Shown here in pieces: positions 11,435 through 23,242 of a DNA stretch of 64,000 nt. Made by a program: the position numbers and the translations under genes. The stretch's first letter is position 1, and the number at the start of each line of letters is the position of its first letter. The notes beneath the pieces were generated by a model that worked only from the letters and a program-made list of their open reading frames with translations, searched no databases and was not told the DNA's origin. Origin of the DNA: Saccharum officinarum (lineage: Eukaryota > Streptophyta > Magnoliopsida > Poales > Poaceae); NCBI GenBank assembly GCA_020631735.1, contig CM036223.1:4750191-4814190 (forward strand), read 5' to 3'.

Positions 11435-13962
11435 TTGGTGGAAATCTACATTGATGACATAGTAATTAAGTCTGGAGACATCACAAAGCATCTAACCGAT
11501 CTACAGAAGATATTGGAGTGCACAAGAAAACATGGATTAAAGATGAATTCTAATAAATGTGCATTTGGTGTATCGGCAGGACAATTCTTGGGTTTTATGG
11601 TGCATCAGCGGGGTATTGAAATTAGTAGAAAATCTATTGAGGCAATCAACAAGATTGTTGCTCCTACCGATAAAACTGAATTACAATCCTTGATCGGTAA
11701 GATTAATTTTATCAGAAGATTCATATCTAATTTGTCAGGTAAGATCAAGGCTTTTAGTCCATTATTGAAATTGAAAGCCGATCAGGAATTTAAATGGGGG
11801 GATGAACAGCAATTAGCCTTAGATGAAATTAAGAGTTATTTAACAAATCCTCCAGTGTTAGTTCCACCCAACATGGAAAACCTTTCAGATTGTATTTATC
11901 AACTGAAGATACTGTTATCGGTTCAGCTCTTATTCAAGAGTTTGAAGGAAAGGAGCATGTTATCTATTATTTGAGCAGATGGTTAATAGATGCTGAAATC
12001 AGGTATTCGGCCATTGAGAAATTATGTCTATGTTTATACTTTTCTTGTATTAAGCTGAGACATTATTTACTATCGGCTGAATGTACTGTCATATGCAAAG
12101 ATGACGTGGTCAAATATATACCGTCAATGCCGATATTGAATGGTAGGATTGGTAAATGGATTTTAGCATTATCAGAATTTGACCTACGTTATGAATCGAC
12201 TAAGGCAGTTAAAGGACAGGTTATGGCCGATTTCGTTACTCAACATTGCAACACGGTGGATTCCCTGGAAATTGCTCCGTGGACACTTTTCTTTGATGGG
12301 TCTACTTGTGGTGAAGGGGTAGGCATTGGTATCGTATTAATTTCCCCTCAGGGGAAGAAGTATGAGTTTTCATTGCCGATTGTTGCTACATCGACAAACA
12401 ATCAAGCTGAGTACCAAGCCCTGATAAAAGGGTTAGAATTGCTCAAGGAAGTACGTGCTGATGCTGTTGAGATCTTCAGTGATTCTATGTTAGTTATAAA
12501 TCAGTTGACTGGGGTTTATGAATGCCAAAATGAAATTCTAATTTCATATCATGAAAAGTGTTTGAAATTATTAAAAGGGTTCAGGAGTTTTCATCTGGAA
12601 CATATTTCTCGGATGCATAATGAAGAGGCTAACCGATTGGCTCAGCATGCTTTAGGATATCAACCTGTTCAAGAAATATTAATATCGGCAGCTGATACCG
12701 ATGACTGGAGGAAGGAAATTATTGATTACTTAAAGAATCCATCTAAAAAGGTTGAAAGACGTATAAGATTCCAAGCTACCAAGTATGTACTCCTCAATGA
12801 TGAATTGTATTACCGTACCATAGATGGAGTTTTACTCAGGTGTGTTAGTGTAGAGGAATCAAAAGGCCTGATGGGTGAAATTCATGAAGGAGTATGTGGG
12901 GCTCATCAGTCAGCCTTCAAGATGAAATGGATGATCAGAAGAAATGGATATTATTGGCCAACTATTCTTGAAGATTGTTTTAAATATTTTAAAGGATGTC
13001 AGGAATGTCAGAAATTTGGTAATATTCAAAGAGCACCCGCATCGGCTATGAACCCTATAATTAAGCCTTGGCCGTTCCGGGGTTAGGCTATTGATCTCAT
13101 CGGTCAGATTTATCCACCATCGAGTAAAGGGCATAAGTTTATTCTGGTTGCTACCGATTATTTCACAAAGTGGGTTGAAGCAATTCCTTTAAAAAAGGTG
13201 ACATCGGCTAATATGATTGATTTTGTGAAGGAGCATATTGTTTACCGATTTGGCATTCCTCAAACCATCACTACCGATCAGGGCACTATGTTTACATCGG
13301 GTGAATTTGATGAATTTGCTATAGGAATGGGGATTAAAGTTTTGAATTCTTCACCGTATTATGCCCAGGCTAATGGTCAGGCTGAAGCATCTAATAAAGG
13401 AATTATCAAGCTCATTAAGCGCAAGATTAAAGAGTATCCTAAGAAGTGGCATACAGTATTAAATGAAGCTTTGTGGTCATATCGGATGGCGTGTCATGGT
13501 GCAACCAAGGTAACACCTTATCAGTTGGTGTATGGACACGATGCAGTCTTACCTTGGGAAATTAAAATTGGTTCTAGGCGAATACGCTCTCAAGATCAAT
13601 TGACAGCCGATGATTATGATATCCTTATGAAGGATGAGTTGGAAGATGTAGCAGGTCATCGGTTAAAAGCTTTAGTTAGCATCGAGGAGAATAAGAAAAG
13701 AGTAGCTAGATGGTATGACAAGAAGGTGAAGGTAAAGAAATTTGTCGATGGAGAATTGGTTTGGAAATTGATTTTACCGATTGGGACTAAAAGTTCTAAG
13801 TTTGGCAAATGGTCACCTAATTGGGAAGGTCCATATCGGATAAATCAATATGTTCCTAGTAATGCATATATTCTTGAAACTCTTGAAGGAATTGTATTTC
13901 CCAGAGCATTAAATGGAAAATATTTAAAGAAATATTATCCTAGTATCTGGATGGATGCATAA
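11435..13962 (+). pseudogene. Tat pol remnant: RT, RNase H, second RNase H, integrase
   Basis: The frame opens with the RT catalytic motif YIDD (about 11446-11457), then the RT thumb and RNase H to about 12240. A second RNase H follows at about 12270-12660 (FFDGSTCG, NNQAEYQAL, FSDSMLVINQ), the extra domain characteristic of Tat elements. Integrase comprises a zinc-binding part (about 12880-13020, ending CQECQKFG), a core (13087-13600, with TDQGTMFTSG and an E in GQAEAS) and a C-terminal domain ending at 13962. A frameshift lies in 11890-11970, and an in-frame TAG at 13084-13086 sits just before the integrase core where this family usually has Trp. Codons on both sides stay in one frame, so damage is light. 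Confidence 0.9.
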
Positions 13963-14029
13963 AAGAGTAATTGCCGATAACAATCCTATCGGCTAGAGTT
14001 AAAACAAAGTATCAATCATTGCCGATGCG

Positions 14030-17000
14030 TTAATTTAACAAAGCATGGATAGCTGATATCGCACGCAGGCGAATTTCATCGGTTTCTTTTAATTCCTTGG
14101 CATCTTCATCGGCACTTCCTTCCACAGGCTTGAGTTTCTTCTTGAGAACCAGGGCCTTGCGAGCTTGGACGTCTTGTTCTTGTTGAAGGGTCTTGATAGC
14201 GTCAGGAAGATGGTCTTTTTCTTGCTTGACCTGAGTCAGGGCTGTTTCAACCTTTTCTAGTTCAGCTAGCAGAGCTGCCCTTTTTGCCGATAGGTCTAAA
14301 ATTTTCTGTTCAAGATCAGCTTCGGAGGCTTGCAAGTTGCTGATGCTTTTATGTTTCTCATCGGCAGTTTGTTTCAGCTGTAGCATTTCTTCCTTAAGTT
14401 GAGCCTGAGCTGCTCTGTCGGCAATACGATGAACAGCCTTTTGATATTGAAGTTGTCTGCTCTCTAGATGGACTGCTGGGAAGATGATTTCTTCAACATC
14501 GGTAGGGACTTGGCCACGGAGTGTTTTAAAGATGGTCCTTGCAGGATCTGAATCAATCACCAGTTGAGCAGTATCTTGTTGCAGCAGATTTAGGAGAACT
14601 TCTAGTTTGCTATAGGTATCTGCCGATATTGCTCCCAATGCCAGGGAAGAGCTCGCTTCTTCTCCGTCATCATCGGAGATGTCGATAGCAAAAGAAAACA
14701 AGCTATCGAGAGAATCTTGTTCCTGTGAAATAAAGGGAGTTAGGAATCCTATTTGTGATGTCTAGGGATATTATAAACCAAACAGTTAATCGGTTTACCT
14801 GCTTCAGGGCAATTTCTTGAACTTGGCTTGAAGGAGCGGTTTGAAAAAGATCATGCGAAGGATCGACAGGGGATGCTGATGGAATGTCTTCTACAACTTC
14901 ATCAGTAGTCGGCCCTTGAAGTGTTAGAACAGATGAAGGAGCTGGTGTAGATTTCTGTCGCTTTTGTTGAGCTTCAGCATCGGTTAAAGCTTTGCGTTTC
15001 ATTTGGACCTCAGTGACAATTGGCTGGGGGGCATTGACATGTGTTGATTGGGGAGCTTGCATACTTAGTGTGCTTGCCGATGTGCCCGTTTGTTGCTGCA
15101 AAAACGAGTATAAGATTGGATATTTAACAGAAAGAATGTAAAAATAAGAGAATACCTCTGAAGAAGGAGTAGAGGTCGTGGTGCTTGATATTGGAAGAGT
15201 TACTGATGACAATCTAGCTACAGCTCTCACATCCTGATAGTTATATGTTAATATAGTATGCATCGACAGAAAAACAAAGTAAGCAAGGTTATTACCTTAA
15301 AAGCCTTGATTAGACTTGAAGCAACAGCCATTGGAGTGGCCTTGTATGTTGCTAGTCTTGGTCTGGAGGTGATAGTTTTGGCACGAGTCCTCTGGAAGGT
15401 TAGGGCCTCTAAGGTAGGGGCGTTGTGGCCAATTGTTGAGGCTGGAGAAATAGGGTGGAGGTTGCAGGGTCTTCCACTTTTGCTTATTGATGAAACTGGA
15501 TTATCGGCCTGTTTCAGGGAAGATTAGTTACCAATATACATATAAAAGGAAGGAGAGAGACAAAAGTTAAAAGGAACTCACTGCATCGTCAGGAACAGCG
15601 TAGTCGGGATCGATCATGTGCCGATATGTATGAACGGATGTTGAAAACAACTGTTCTTTCCACTCTTGCCACCATTGCTTATATGACTCTGTGATGAAAG
15701 ACGCTGGTGACCAGGCGGAGAGATCAACATTTGAAATATCGGCATTAGAAGCAAGTCTTACTACTCTACTCCATTCAGTCCCAGTTGTAATAATTTCTCT
15801 GGGCTTAATTACATCGGCAAAGCATAGTTTGATCGGCAGTTGCCCAAAGGCTAATTGGCGAGACACTGCCGATGGATTGTAGAATTCATAAGTGATATGG
15901 GAATTCTTCCCGCTGCCAAATGTGTTTACTGGGATTGCTCTGGGGGTAATAATAGCCATCATAAGATCATTATCTTGGTTCAGATCACTATCGGCAAAAT
16001 TGAAAAGAAGAGGGAACTTGTTATCCTCATCGATATAGGGTACCCAAGCTCTGAGATCACGAGGGAGACCATGGTAGAAATTCTGAAAAAAACCTACCAA
16101 TTTGATCTTCATTGGACTCTGTTCCAGGAAGGACGATTATGGCTTCGCCGAAGTTGAGAGGAGGGCGTGTTGCCGATTCATCGTCTCCAAGGATGTAATC
16201 TTCGGCGATCTCTCGTGGGAATTCTTGGGCAAAGAAATCCCATTGTAGAAGTTTATGCATGTGAGCGTTTAACCACATATTGATGAACCACCACGGGCCT
16301 CCCAGATTGCCGATGGGTTCACCAAGTAGAAGCTTCTGGGACACTTGGTGGAGAAGGTGGTAAGATGAGCTCAGGAGGTATCGGCCAAGTGGGAATCTGA
16401 CACCGTTGGCCAAGAGTTCCGCTGCTGGAAGGAAGGCGTTAGTTGGTCCTACCGATCGACCACAGAAGATAAACTTCTCCAACCACATATTCAGGAATAT
16501 GGCGTGTTCCCTTTGGTTGACAGTACCAGTTTTTTGGTACTCTTGGATGTATCCTGTCCAGCCTCCAATGTTGCGTGTATTTACTCTATACTCAGTTTTT
16601 CTACCAAAAATGTGGCCTTCATCGACAGTTGAGATATCCAAGCCGATGAGCATATATACATCGGCAAGAGTAGGGGCACATGGGCCATGACCGAACATGA
16701 AGGTATTTGTGGTATCTGACCAAAAATAAGCGGCAGCTATCATCATGGATTCATTCCTTTGCATATCGGCAATGGATAGCCTGATACATTGATCTATCTT
16801 CCGTTCTGCCCAGAACACTTGCATTGATCTGTTGACTCTCAAGTACTAGTTTTTCCACCCTCTGGTAGGTTTGGGCCAAGATCGAAATGTATCTTTCCAT
16901 AGATTCAAAGAGAAATTTTGAGCTTTGAAGGGAATACGATTAGCTTCTGCGTTGATCAGGTCAGTTGGATCTGGATCACCCATTGGACCTAGGCAATGGA

Positions 17001-17172
17001 GGGGAGGTTGATTGGTTGGAATAACCAGTGTGTTGCGGAGTTCCTGAGTTTGGAGGATCAAGAAAATGGAAGAAGTAAAAAAAATACCAACTATAAGAAT
17101 TCACAAGGAGCTAAAAGGGTCGAAGTAAAAGTAATAAAAACGAACCGCAGGGACGTTGAAGTTGACTGCCAT
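14030..17172 (-). CDS. Antisense multi-exon gene with plant mobile domain (PMD) inside Tat element
   Basis: This gene runs against the element that carries it, between integrase and the 3' LTR. Proposed exons on the minus strand, all with GT/AG borders, are 17172-about 17142 (ATG), about 17045-15582, 15508-15296, 15233-15156, 15095-14799 and 14722-14030. The large exon encodes a region matching my knowledge of the plant mobile domain (PF10536): TFMFGHGPCAPTLADVYML, a long helical middle, and GGPWWFINMWLNAHM. Later exons encode a Ser/Thr/Pro-rich linker and a final exon with a coiled coil (about residues 90-190 of it). PMD proteins include the host MAIN family and transposon-borne copies. Damage: a TAG at about 16843-16845 and a frameshift near 16060-16110. 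Antisense PMD genes are known in some Tat elements; their role is unresolved. Splice sites are inferred by eye. Confidence 0.75.
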
Positions 17173-17716
17173 TGTTTCGAGAAGGATGAGGGCACGAGCT
17201 AGTGATTGGAAAATGACGATGGAGTGAGCTCTGGTGGGTTGAGGATGCGCAGTTAGGGTTGCCGCCAGAGAGAGAATGCCAAAGGTTGCAGTTTGAAGGT
17301 AGAAGATGAGCAGTTCGGAGAAATCTATTTATAGGCCATTTGGGGTAGGGGTATTCTTGACTTATCTCTATGCCGTACGCGGATGGATCAAGGTGGTTCA
17401 GATAGATATGGTAACTGTTCGCACGACAATCAAGGGATTGTGCAGAAGATTTGATGGCATGGCAAGTAATCATGATTTGAAGGATATTTTGTACATGATC
17501 TTTCAGTTTTAAAATGGTGATGTTGCTATCATAAGATCTTGCCGATGGATTGTTATTTTGGAAAAATGTGCGATATTTACTGAGATACATGGATTAGATT
17601 TAGATTTGATTAAATTTGGTAACAGATCATGTTATGCTTGGAGAATGGGTTGAAAAATAGGTAATGGCAGGCATTATCTGGAGTAAATTTCGGAGCATCA
17701 ATATCTTATACTCCGA
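17173..17716. other. Non-coding region between antisense gene and polypurine tract
   Basis: About 540 bp that would contain the promoter of the antisense gene. I see no domain-bearing frame. A minus-strand open frame at 17590-17111 overlaps it but resembles nothing and is likely chance. Confidence 0.6.
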
Positions 17717-17730
17717 AATTGGGGGGCATG
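17717..17730 (+). other. Polypurine tract of Tat element
   Basis: The sequence AAATTGGGGGGCATG ends just before the LTR start TGTTGACATC, the standard plus-strand primer position. Confidence 0.85.
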
Positions 17731-18400
17731 TGTTGACATCGTTTTTTAGCACGTGTCAAGATGGTCAAGAAAGGCTAATCAGCAGGGGAAAGATTATTGT
17801 GTAGATTGATAGCTGATGAAAAATGGGTTTGCTTATGAGTGGTAACGGCGTATGGGTCCAAGTTGAAATGTTGTCGATAGGGTTAAGAGTATTATTGCCG
17901 ATGCCGATGAAAGATGGTTTGAAGGCTGCTGCCGATGGAACTGGGATTTTGCCGATAAAAAGGAAGTCGATGAGAATACCATCGTGACTGAGGCGGACTA
18001 TGGAATAAGATAGGAATTAAATTCCTTATATATGTTTAATAGAGTCTGAGTTGTGTCAAAGTCGTGTGTTTCCATAGATGTGGATTTAGTATCCTAGTCG
18101 TATTTGGTTATGTTTCTGTAGATCAGGGTATAAATATAGGGTGAAGGGCAATGTAAGAGACATCAATCAATATATCAAAAACAACTTTTACTCTTATTTA
18201 CATCTACTTTCGATGACTTCGTCAATTTACGTATTTTTTCTTTTTTATTACGAGTTCTCATCGATTCGGCGAGTTGCATTGCTCCAGTGCAATCTTCGGC
18301 AATCCTCGAGTTCCGCGTGAGTACCTCTTGGCCGTGACTTCCGGGCGTATCGCTGTTGTCAGGACCAAAGTGCTCGTATCTTCATCCTTGTCGATTAACA
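17731..18400 (+). mobile_element. 3' LTR of Tat element (670 bp)
   Basis: Begins TGTTGACATC and ends GATTAACA, imperfect inverted ends of the Tat type. A TATA box (TATAAATA, 18129-18136) lies about 400 bp in. Downstream, GGTCA (18401-18405) is the expected target duplication and minus-strand pol coding of another element resumes immediately. Confidence 0.8.
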
Positions 18401-21400
18401 GGTCAAATCGACTGGCACGCTTTGGATATCGAATTCGGGTATTAGCCCTTTGTGTTTGCAGATCTACTTTTGCATCAACAACATGCCCTTCTTCTCTTTC
18501 TACAATGATTGCTGCACTAACCACCATAGACGTTGCCGCTATGTATAACATCTTGTCTTTGTGCTTCTTAGGCGGTGTGAGTATGGGTGATGGGGTGAGG
18601 TACACTTTAAGGCTTTTCAAAAGCCTCCTTGGCTTCCTCTGTCCACTCAAATTTTCTTGTCTTTTTTAACAGCTTGAAGAAAGGGAGTCCTGTTTCGCCA
18701 AGTCGTGAGATGAAGCGATTGAGGGCTGCTATGCTTCCTGTCAATTTTTGCACATCTTTTACACAGCGCGGGGGTCTCATTTCTATTATGGCTCGAATCT
18801 GCTTAGTACTTGCTTCTATCCCTCGATTACTGACCAGGAATCCGAGTAGTTGTCCTGATGGTACCCCAAAAACGCACTTGTTTGGGTTCAATTTCCACTT
18901 CCACTTATTTAGGTTTTCAAAAGTCTATTTCAAGTCTTCAATTAGCATGTCTAGGTTCTTTGTCTTTATTACTACGTCATCAACATAAGCTTCTGTGTTG
19001 TCACCAATTTGTTCACCGAGGCATGTTTGAATAGCTCTTTGATAGGTAGCACTGGTGTTCTTGAGTCCGAAAGACATGGTTTTATAGCAATAGGCGCCAA
19101 ACGGAGTGGTGAAAGATGTCTTGCTCTAGTCTTCTTCTTTTAGTGCAATCTGATGATATCCCGAATAACAATCAAGAATAGATAGCAGGGTAGATCCTGT
19201 CGTTGAATCGACAATCTGATCAATTCGCAATAATCCAAACGGGTCCTTTGGGCAATGCTTGTTGAGATCCGTGTAGTCGACGCACATATACCATTCTGTC
19301 ATGTTCTTTTTCTATACTAGAATGGGATTTGCTAGCCAACCTGGATGAAGAATGTCTCTTATAAATCTTGCTGCCACTAATTTTGTAATCTCCTTTTGTA
19401 TTGCTACCTTTTTATTTGGTGAAAATTTTCTTAACCGTTGTTTGACTAGTTTGGAGCCTTTATTGACATCAATTCTATGCTCAACCAACTCTCTTGGGAC
19501 ACCTGGCATGTCCACCGACTTCCAAGCGAAGATATCTTTGTTATCCCAAAGAAAGTTAGTGAGCGCGAGTTCCTATTTAGCCGAGAGATGAGCACTGATG
19601 GTTGCCATCTTCTTAAGATCACTAGTTCCTAGGTCAATTTTCTTCACTTTGGCTTCTTTTGGTAGTGTGAGGATGCCAGGCTTCTTAGCAAGGATATCCA
19701 GTTCTTCTGGGTTCATCTGTGCAGCAACGGTGACAATTTCTTCTCTACCGTCAGCTGCCTGTGTTTTCGCTGCGATCTGGATTGCTTGAATGTCACAATC
19801 GAAAGCGGGGTTCAAGTCGCCCTGGAGGGAGAGTATTCCATGAGGCCCTGGCATCTTGAGCAGGACGTATGGGTAGTGAGGTATAGCCTGAACTTGGCAA
19901 GTGATGGTCTGCCAAGGATTGCATGATATGATGTCTCAAAGTCTGCAACTTCAAATTGGATGAATTCGGTTCAGTAATTGGTTGGTGTTCCAAATGTAAC
20001 AGGTAGAGTAAATCGTCCGAGCAGCATAACAGCCTTGTCGGGTACTATTCCATAGAATGGCACTCCTATTGGGGTAATCAACCCGGCAGCCCTATCTTCC
20101 TTAGCGTTTCTAAAAATATGATGTTGAGTCTAGCTCCTCCATCGATCAGGACCTTGGTGACTATCATCCCTACTATAGTTGGATCTAAGACTAGTGGATA
20201 TAGGCCAGCATTCCCAACGCTAGTCCATTAATCTTCTCTTGAAAACTAGAATGGGTACTGTGACCAATTCAGGTACCTTGGGACGGCTGGTTGAGTTGCC
20301 ATGATGCTGTGGAGAGCCAGCTTGTCTTGGTGCTTACTTCTAGAACCTAGAACTCTAGAGAAGATTATTGCAACTGTTCCCTTCGGCTGTTGGAAACCTT
20401 TGTCTTCTGGTTTGTCTTCGTCTTTCTTCTTGTTATCTTCTTCTTTATCCTTGTTTTTTTCCTTTTCTGCATACCGATCAATGAAAATTCGGCAATCTCC
20501 TGTTGTGTGATTTCCTTGCGGGTGCTATATACAATGCATATTCTCAATGTCTTCAAATCTCCTGAATTTTGAAATTTTTTTGTTTTGTCAGCCATCGTGA
20601 CGGTGTTGTCTGGTCCACGCTTCCTGTCTGGATGTCTGATGTTTGAAAAATTTCTCCTATCCGAGTTGTCTCTATTGTTTTCTCGGTTATTTCTGTACGG
20701 AAATCTTTCCTTCGTCTTTTCTTCTACCATGATCATCTTTTCTACTGCGTGTCTGAATTCTTCATTGTTCCTTGAGTTCTCTTTGCAAAAATCTTGAAAT
20801 TGCCATTTAGCCATGATCCTGTGAGAAAAGGCATTGATCACTTCTCGTTCGATGATGTCATGTACTTGGGCACGTAATTCTTCAAAATGTCGATAATAAT
20901 CCCTGAGGCTTTCATCTCCCTTCTGCTTGAGTCCTTTTAGCTCCGCATGCGTGATGGGATGTGTAATGATGCCTATGAAATTTTCGCAGAAAGCTCTTTA
21001 CAAATCCTCCCAGCCTCTAATTGATCCTAGGTTCAATTTGTTGAACCATTGGAGGGGCATGCTTTCTAGGGCCATGGGAAAGAACAATGTCTTGATATCG
21101 TTGTCTCCGCCAGCTAGTTCAATTGATTGCAAGTAGATTCTGAGGCACTGCCTTGGTTTTGGTCTTCCCATCATATTTGGAGTGGTTTGATGGCTTGAAC
21201 TTGTGAGGCAGTCGTACTAAAGCAAGTCGCCTTGAAAAATAGGGAAACCTATCATGCATTCTGGCTTCTCTGTGTTTTGACTCAGCCCCCTTCTTATCAG
21301 CTATCATTTAGCCCAGGAAGAAATCGTGGGGATGAGTGGTAAGATGCTTTGCTCCTTTCTTCTCTCGGATGCTTGACTTGATTACTTTGGGCATGGTCTC

Positions 21401-22588
21401 TTCTTTTCTTTCAATTCTGGCTCCCGTTTGGTCCTAGCCTTTTGAAGGTAGACCTCCTTTGGCTTTGTGATTCTTGGACAGTTGTTCTAGCAAGAAGCTT
21501 GGAACGAGTTCTTCCGTCATGTGCCTTCAGGGCCGTTGTCTGGAGAACTTCTCGGAGTTGTACTTGTTCCTCGTCAGGATGCAAGATCGCTTCGAGTTCT
21601 TCTAGCGCCTCTCGTATCTTGTCATAAGGAGCTCTGTGTGCTCCGGCCACGTGCCTCTCTTTGTCTTATCTCTCTGATTTCATCTTGTTGTATTCGGCCA
21701 GCTCTGCTTTGTATGTGTCCCAAGCTTTTTTTTGTTGCCTGGCACGGCGTCTGCGACCTTCTTTTAGTTTGTTCCTTCTTTCTCTAGCTTGTTTTTGGTC
21801 CTCAGACTTGCCATCGTACTCAGGAGCATTAAGTGATATGTTTGATTCTGATTCGTCCAAAGACCTAACGTCAGGTGCAGTTGGTGGCATCGATGGTGGT
21901 CGTCGAATCATGAGGACTTCTCGGGCTAGCTCTACCCCTACCCTGCTAGAGTTGCTGACGACTTCAGTTAGAGCATCGGCATCACGGAACGCTCTGCCTT
22001 CTTGGTAAGGTAGAGTGATAGCTTCATCAACTAGTCGAGTATTACTGCTCTGGGAAAGAGTACCTGGCCAATGGAGTAGGCAATCTTGAGATGTTATGGT
22101 AATATAAGGCCTTCCTGTGCTCTGGTAAGATGTAGCCTCTGTACTGGACTGGCTGCTTTTCAGAGTAAGTCTTGATAAGCCCTTGCCACGTTGTTGAGTC
22201 TGGTTGGGAGGCGACCCAACTTCCTAGAAGAACCTTGAAATAGGTTTGAATTGATCTCTTGAAGAGTTGATGCTGTGTTTCAGAGTCCAATTGGAAAAGA
22301 ACTCGGCTTGTCTCTAAAAGAACTCGGATTGGACCCCGAAAAGGAATCTGACCTGGACGCTAAGTCGAGTCTGATTGTCATCGGAGCCTGAGTCGATTCG
22401 GACAACGTAAGGCCTGAGAATCTTTTGGCGAGATCCCCGGCTAACCCCGTCAGAAGAGTGAGTTCCTCGCGGGCCTCCTGAGCTTTGATGAGACGTCCTT
22501 GGAGGTTGCCCTCATCGCCCGCCTCGCAACCCCACGATCCGAAGATGAAGATTGATCCCGTTGGGAATGTCATGTTGTTGAAATCCAT
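18401..22588 (-). pseudogene. Gag-protease-RT-RNase H remnant of Tat-like element
   Basis: The gag start is ATG at 22588. Degraded N-terminal gag (22588-21411) is followed by the gag core (21310-20365), with HKFKPSNHSKYDGKT and the helical ESLRDYYRHFEELRAQVHD. A retropepsin with DGGA in place of the usual DTGA lies near 20130-20150, as seen in other Tat elements. RT begins around 19515 (WLANPILV) and carries YVDD at about 18975-18986; the thumb is at 18891-18607. RNase H begins near 18570 (LYIAATSMVVSAAI) and is cut off at 18401 by the nested element. Numerous stops and frameshifts make it non-functional. Confidence 0.85.
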
Positions 22589-22617
22589 AGAGCTCTTGAT
22601 CGCGATTGCGCCGAAAG

Positions 22618-22635
22618 CCCCTACCTGGCATGCCA
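22618..22635 (-). other. Primer-binding site of Tat-like element
   Basis: The minus strand reads TGGCATGCCAGGTAGGGG eight bases inside the LTR end. The TGG start and position fit a tRNA primer site, and a very similar sequence is common in grass Tat elements. I do not assert which tRNA it pairs with. Confidence 0.6.
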
Positions 22636-22643
22636 GCTATTGG

Positions 22644-23095
22644 TGTTTGACCACCGATAGCCCATCACGGGGGTACTCGGGACAGTTGTTCGGGCTTCGG
22701 CATATGCTAGAACTCGATGGTGAACGCAGAGATAGTCGATTTATACTGGTTCGGGCCCTCGATCGTAATCGAGTAATAGCCTTTACGTCCAGTCGGCGTT
22801 AACCTTTACATTGGATTAATTGTGTTGTATTGTCTCCTCTTACAGGGGTGCCCACGCCCTCTCTTTATATCGATAGAGAAGGTTGTGGTGCGGTTACAAT
22901 CCTAGTCGGATCCAAAGAAGGTGTCCTGAACTAAATACAGAAGTTACTTTCTATAGGATCCTGCTAGTCTGACCTATTCTACTTGGGTTCGGTGTAGCGA
23001 ACGCTGCACCTCTCCTTGCTCCAGTCCGTGGGCCAAGCCAGGGCCCACAACTTGTAGTCATATCGTTGGAGAACCCTATGGGTCCCGCATCGACA
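22644..23095 (-). mobile_element. 5' LTR of Tat-like element (452 bp), contig 2 copy
   Basis: On the minus strand the LTR begins TGTCGATGCGGG and ends GGTCAAACA. The same 452 bp appear inverted at 63071-63522. A TATATAAAG-like core promoter motif is near the middle. Confidence 0.85.
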
Positions 23096-23242
23096 GGTAC
23101 CTTGTCTACCACACTATATTTGTTTAATTTTAATTACTACCTTAATTAGTATCTAATTAGTTCTTGTTTGGCTTATCATTGTGCCTATAAAAGGTACAAT
23201 GCACCGACATCCTCATAGGTTGCTACTATATGGACCAAAGGA

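Larger units (their letters stand above)
11397..18400 (+). mobile_element. Ty3/gypsy Tat-lineage retrotransposon, 5' truncated by the gap
   Basis: From the contig start the order is RT (partial), RNase H, a second (archaeal-type) RNase H, integrase, an antisense spliced gene, a polypurine tract and a 670 bp LTR. This architecture is that of plant Tat elements (Ogre/Retand/Grande group). The 3' LTR ends at 18400, followed by GGTCA, the presumed target duplication; the other copy is beyond the gap. The element sits inside the RNase H region of the minus-strand element 18401-23095, so it is the younger of the two. Confidence 0.88.
18401..23095 (-). mobile_element. Ty3/gypsy Tat-like retrotransposon on minus strand, 3' half missing
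   Basis: Reading leftward from its 5' LTR (23095-22644) come a primer-binding region, gag, protease, RT and the start of RNase H, where the plus-strand Tat element interrupts it at 18401. The remaining RNase H, integrase and 3' LTR would lie left of the interrupting element, beyond the gap. It inserted into the Helitron: GGTAC (23096-23100) is the presumed target duplication. The reverse copy begins at 63071 with the same flank, GTACC. Confidence 0.85.

Noticed and set aside
11187..11491. Open frames reading across the N gap
   Set aside because: They translate runs of N and join two unrelated contigs.
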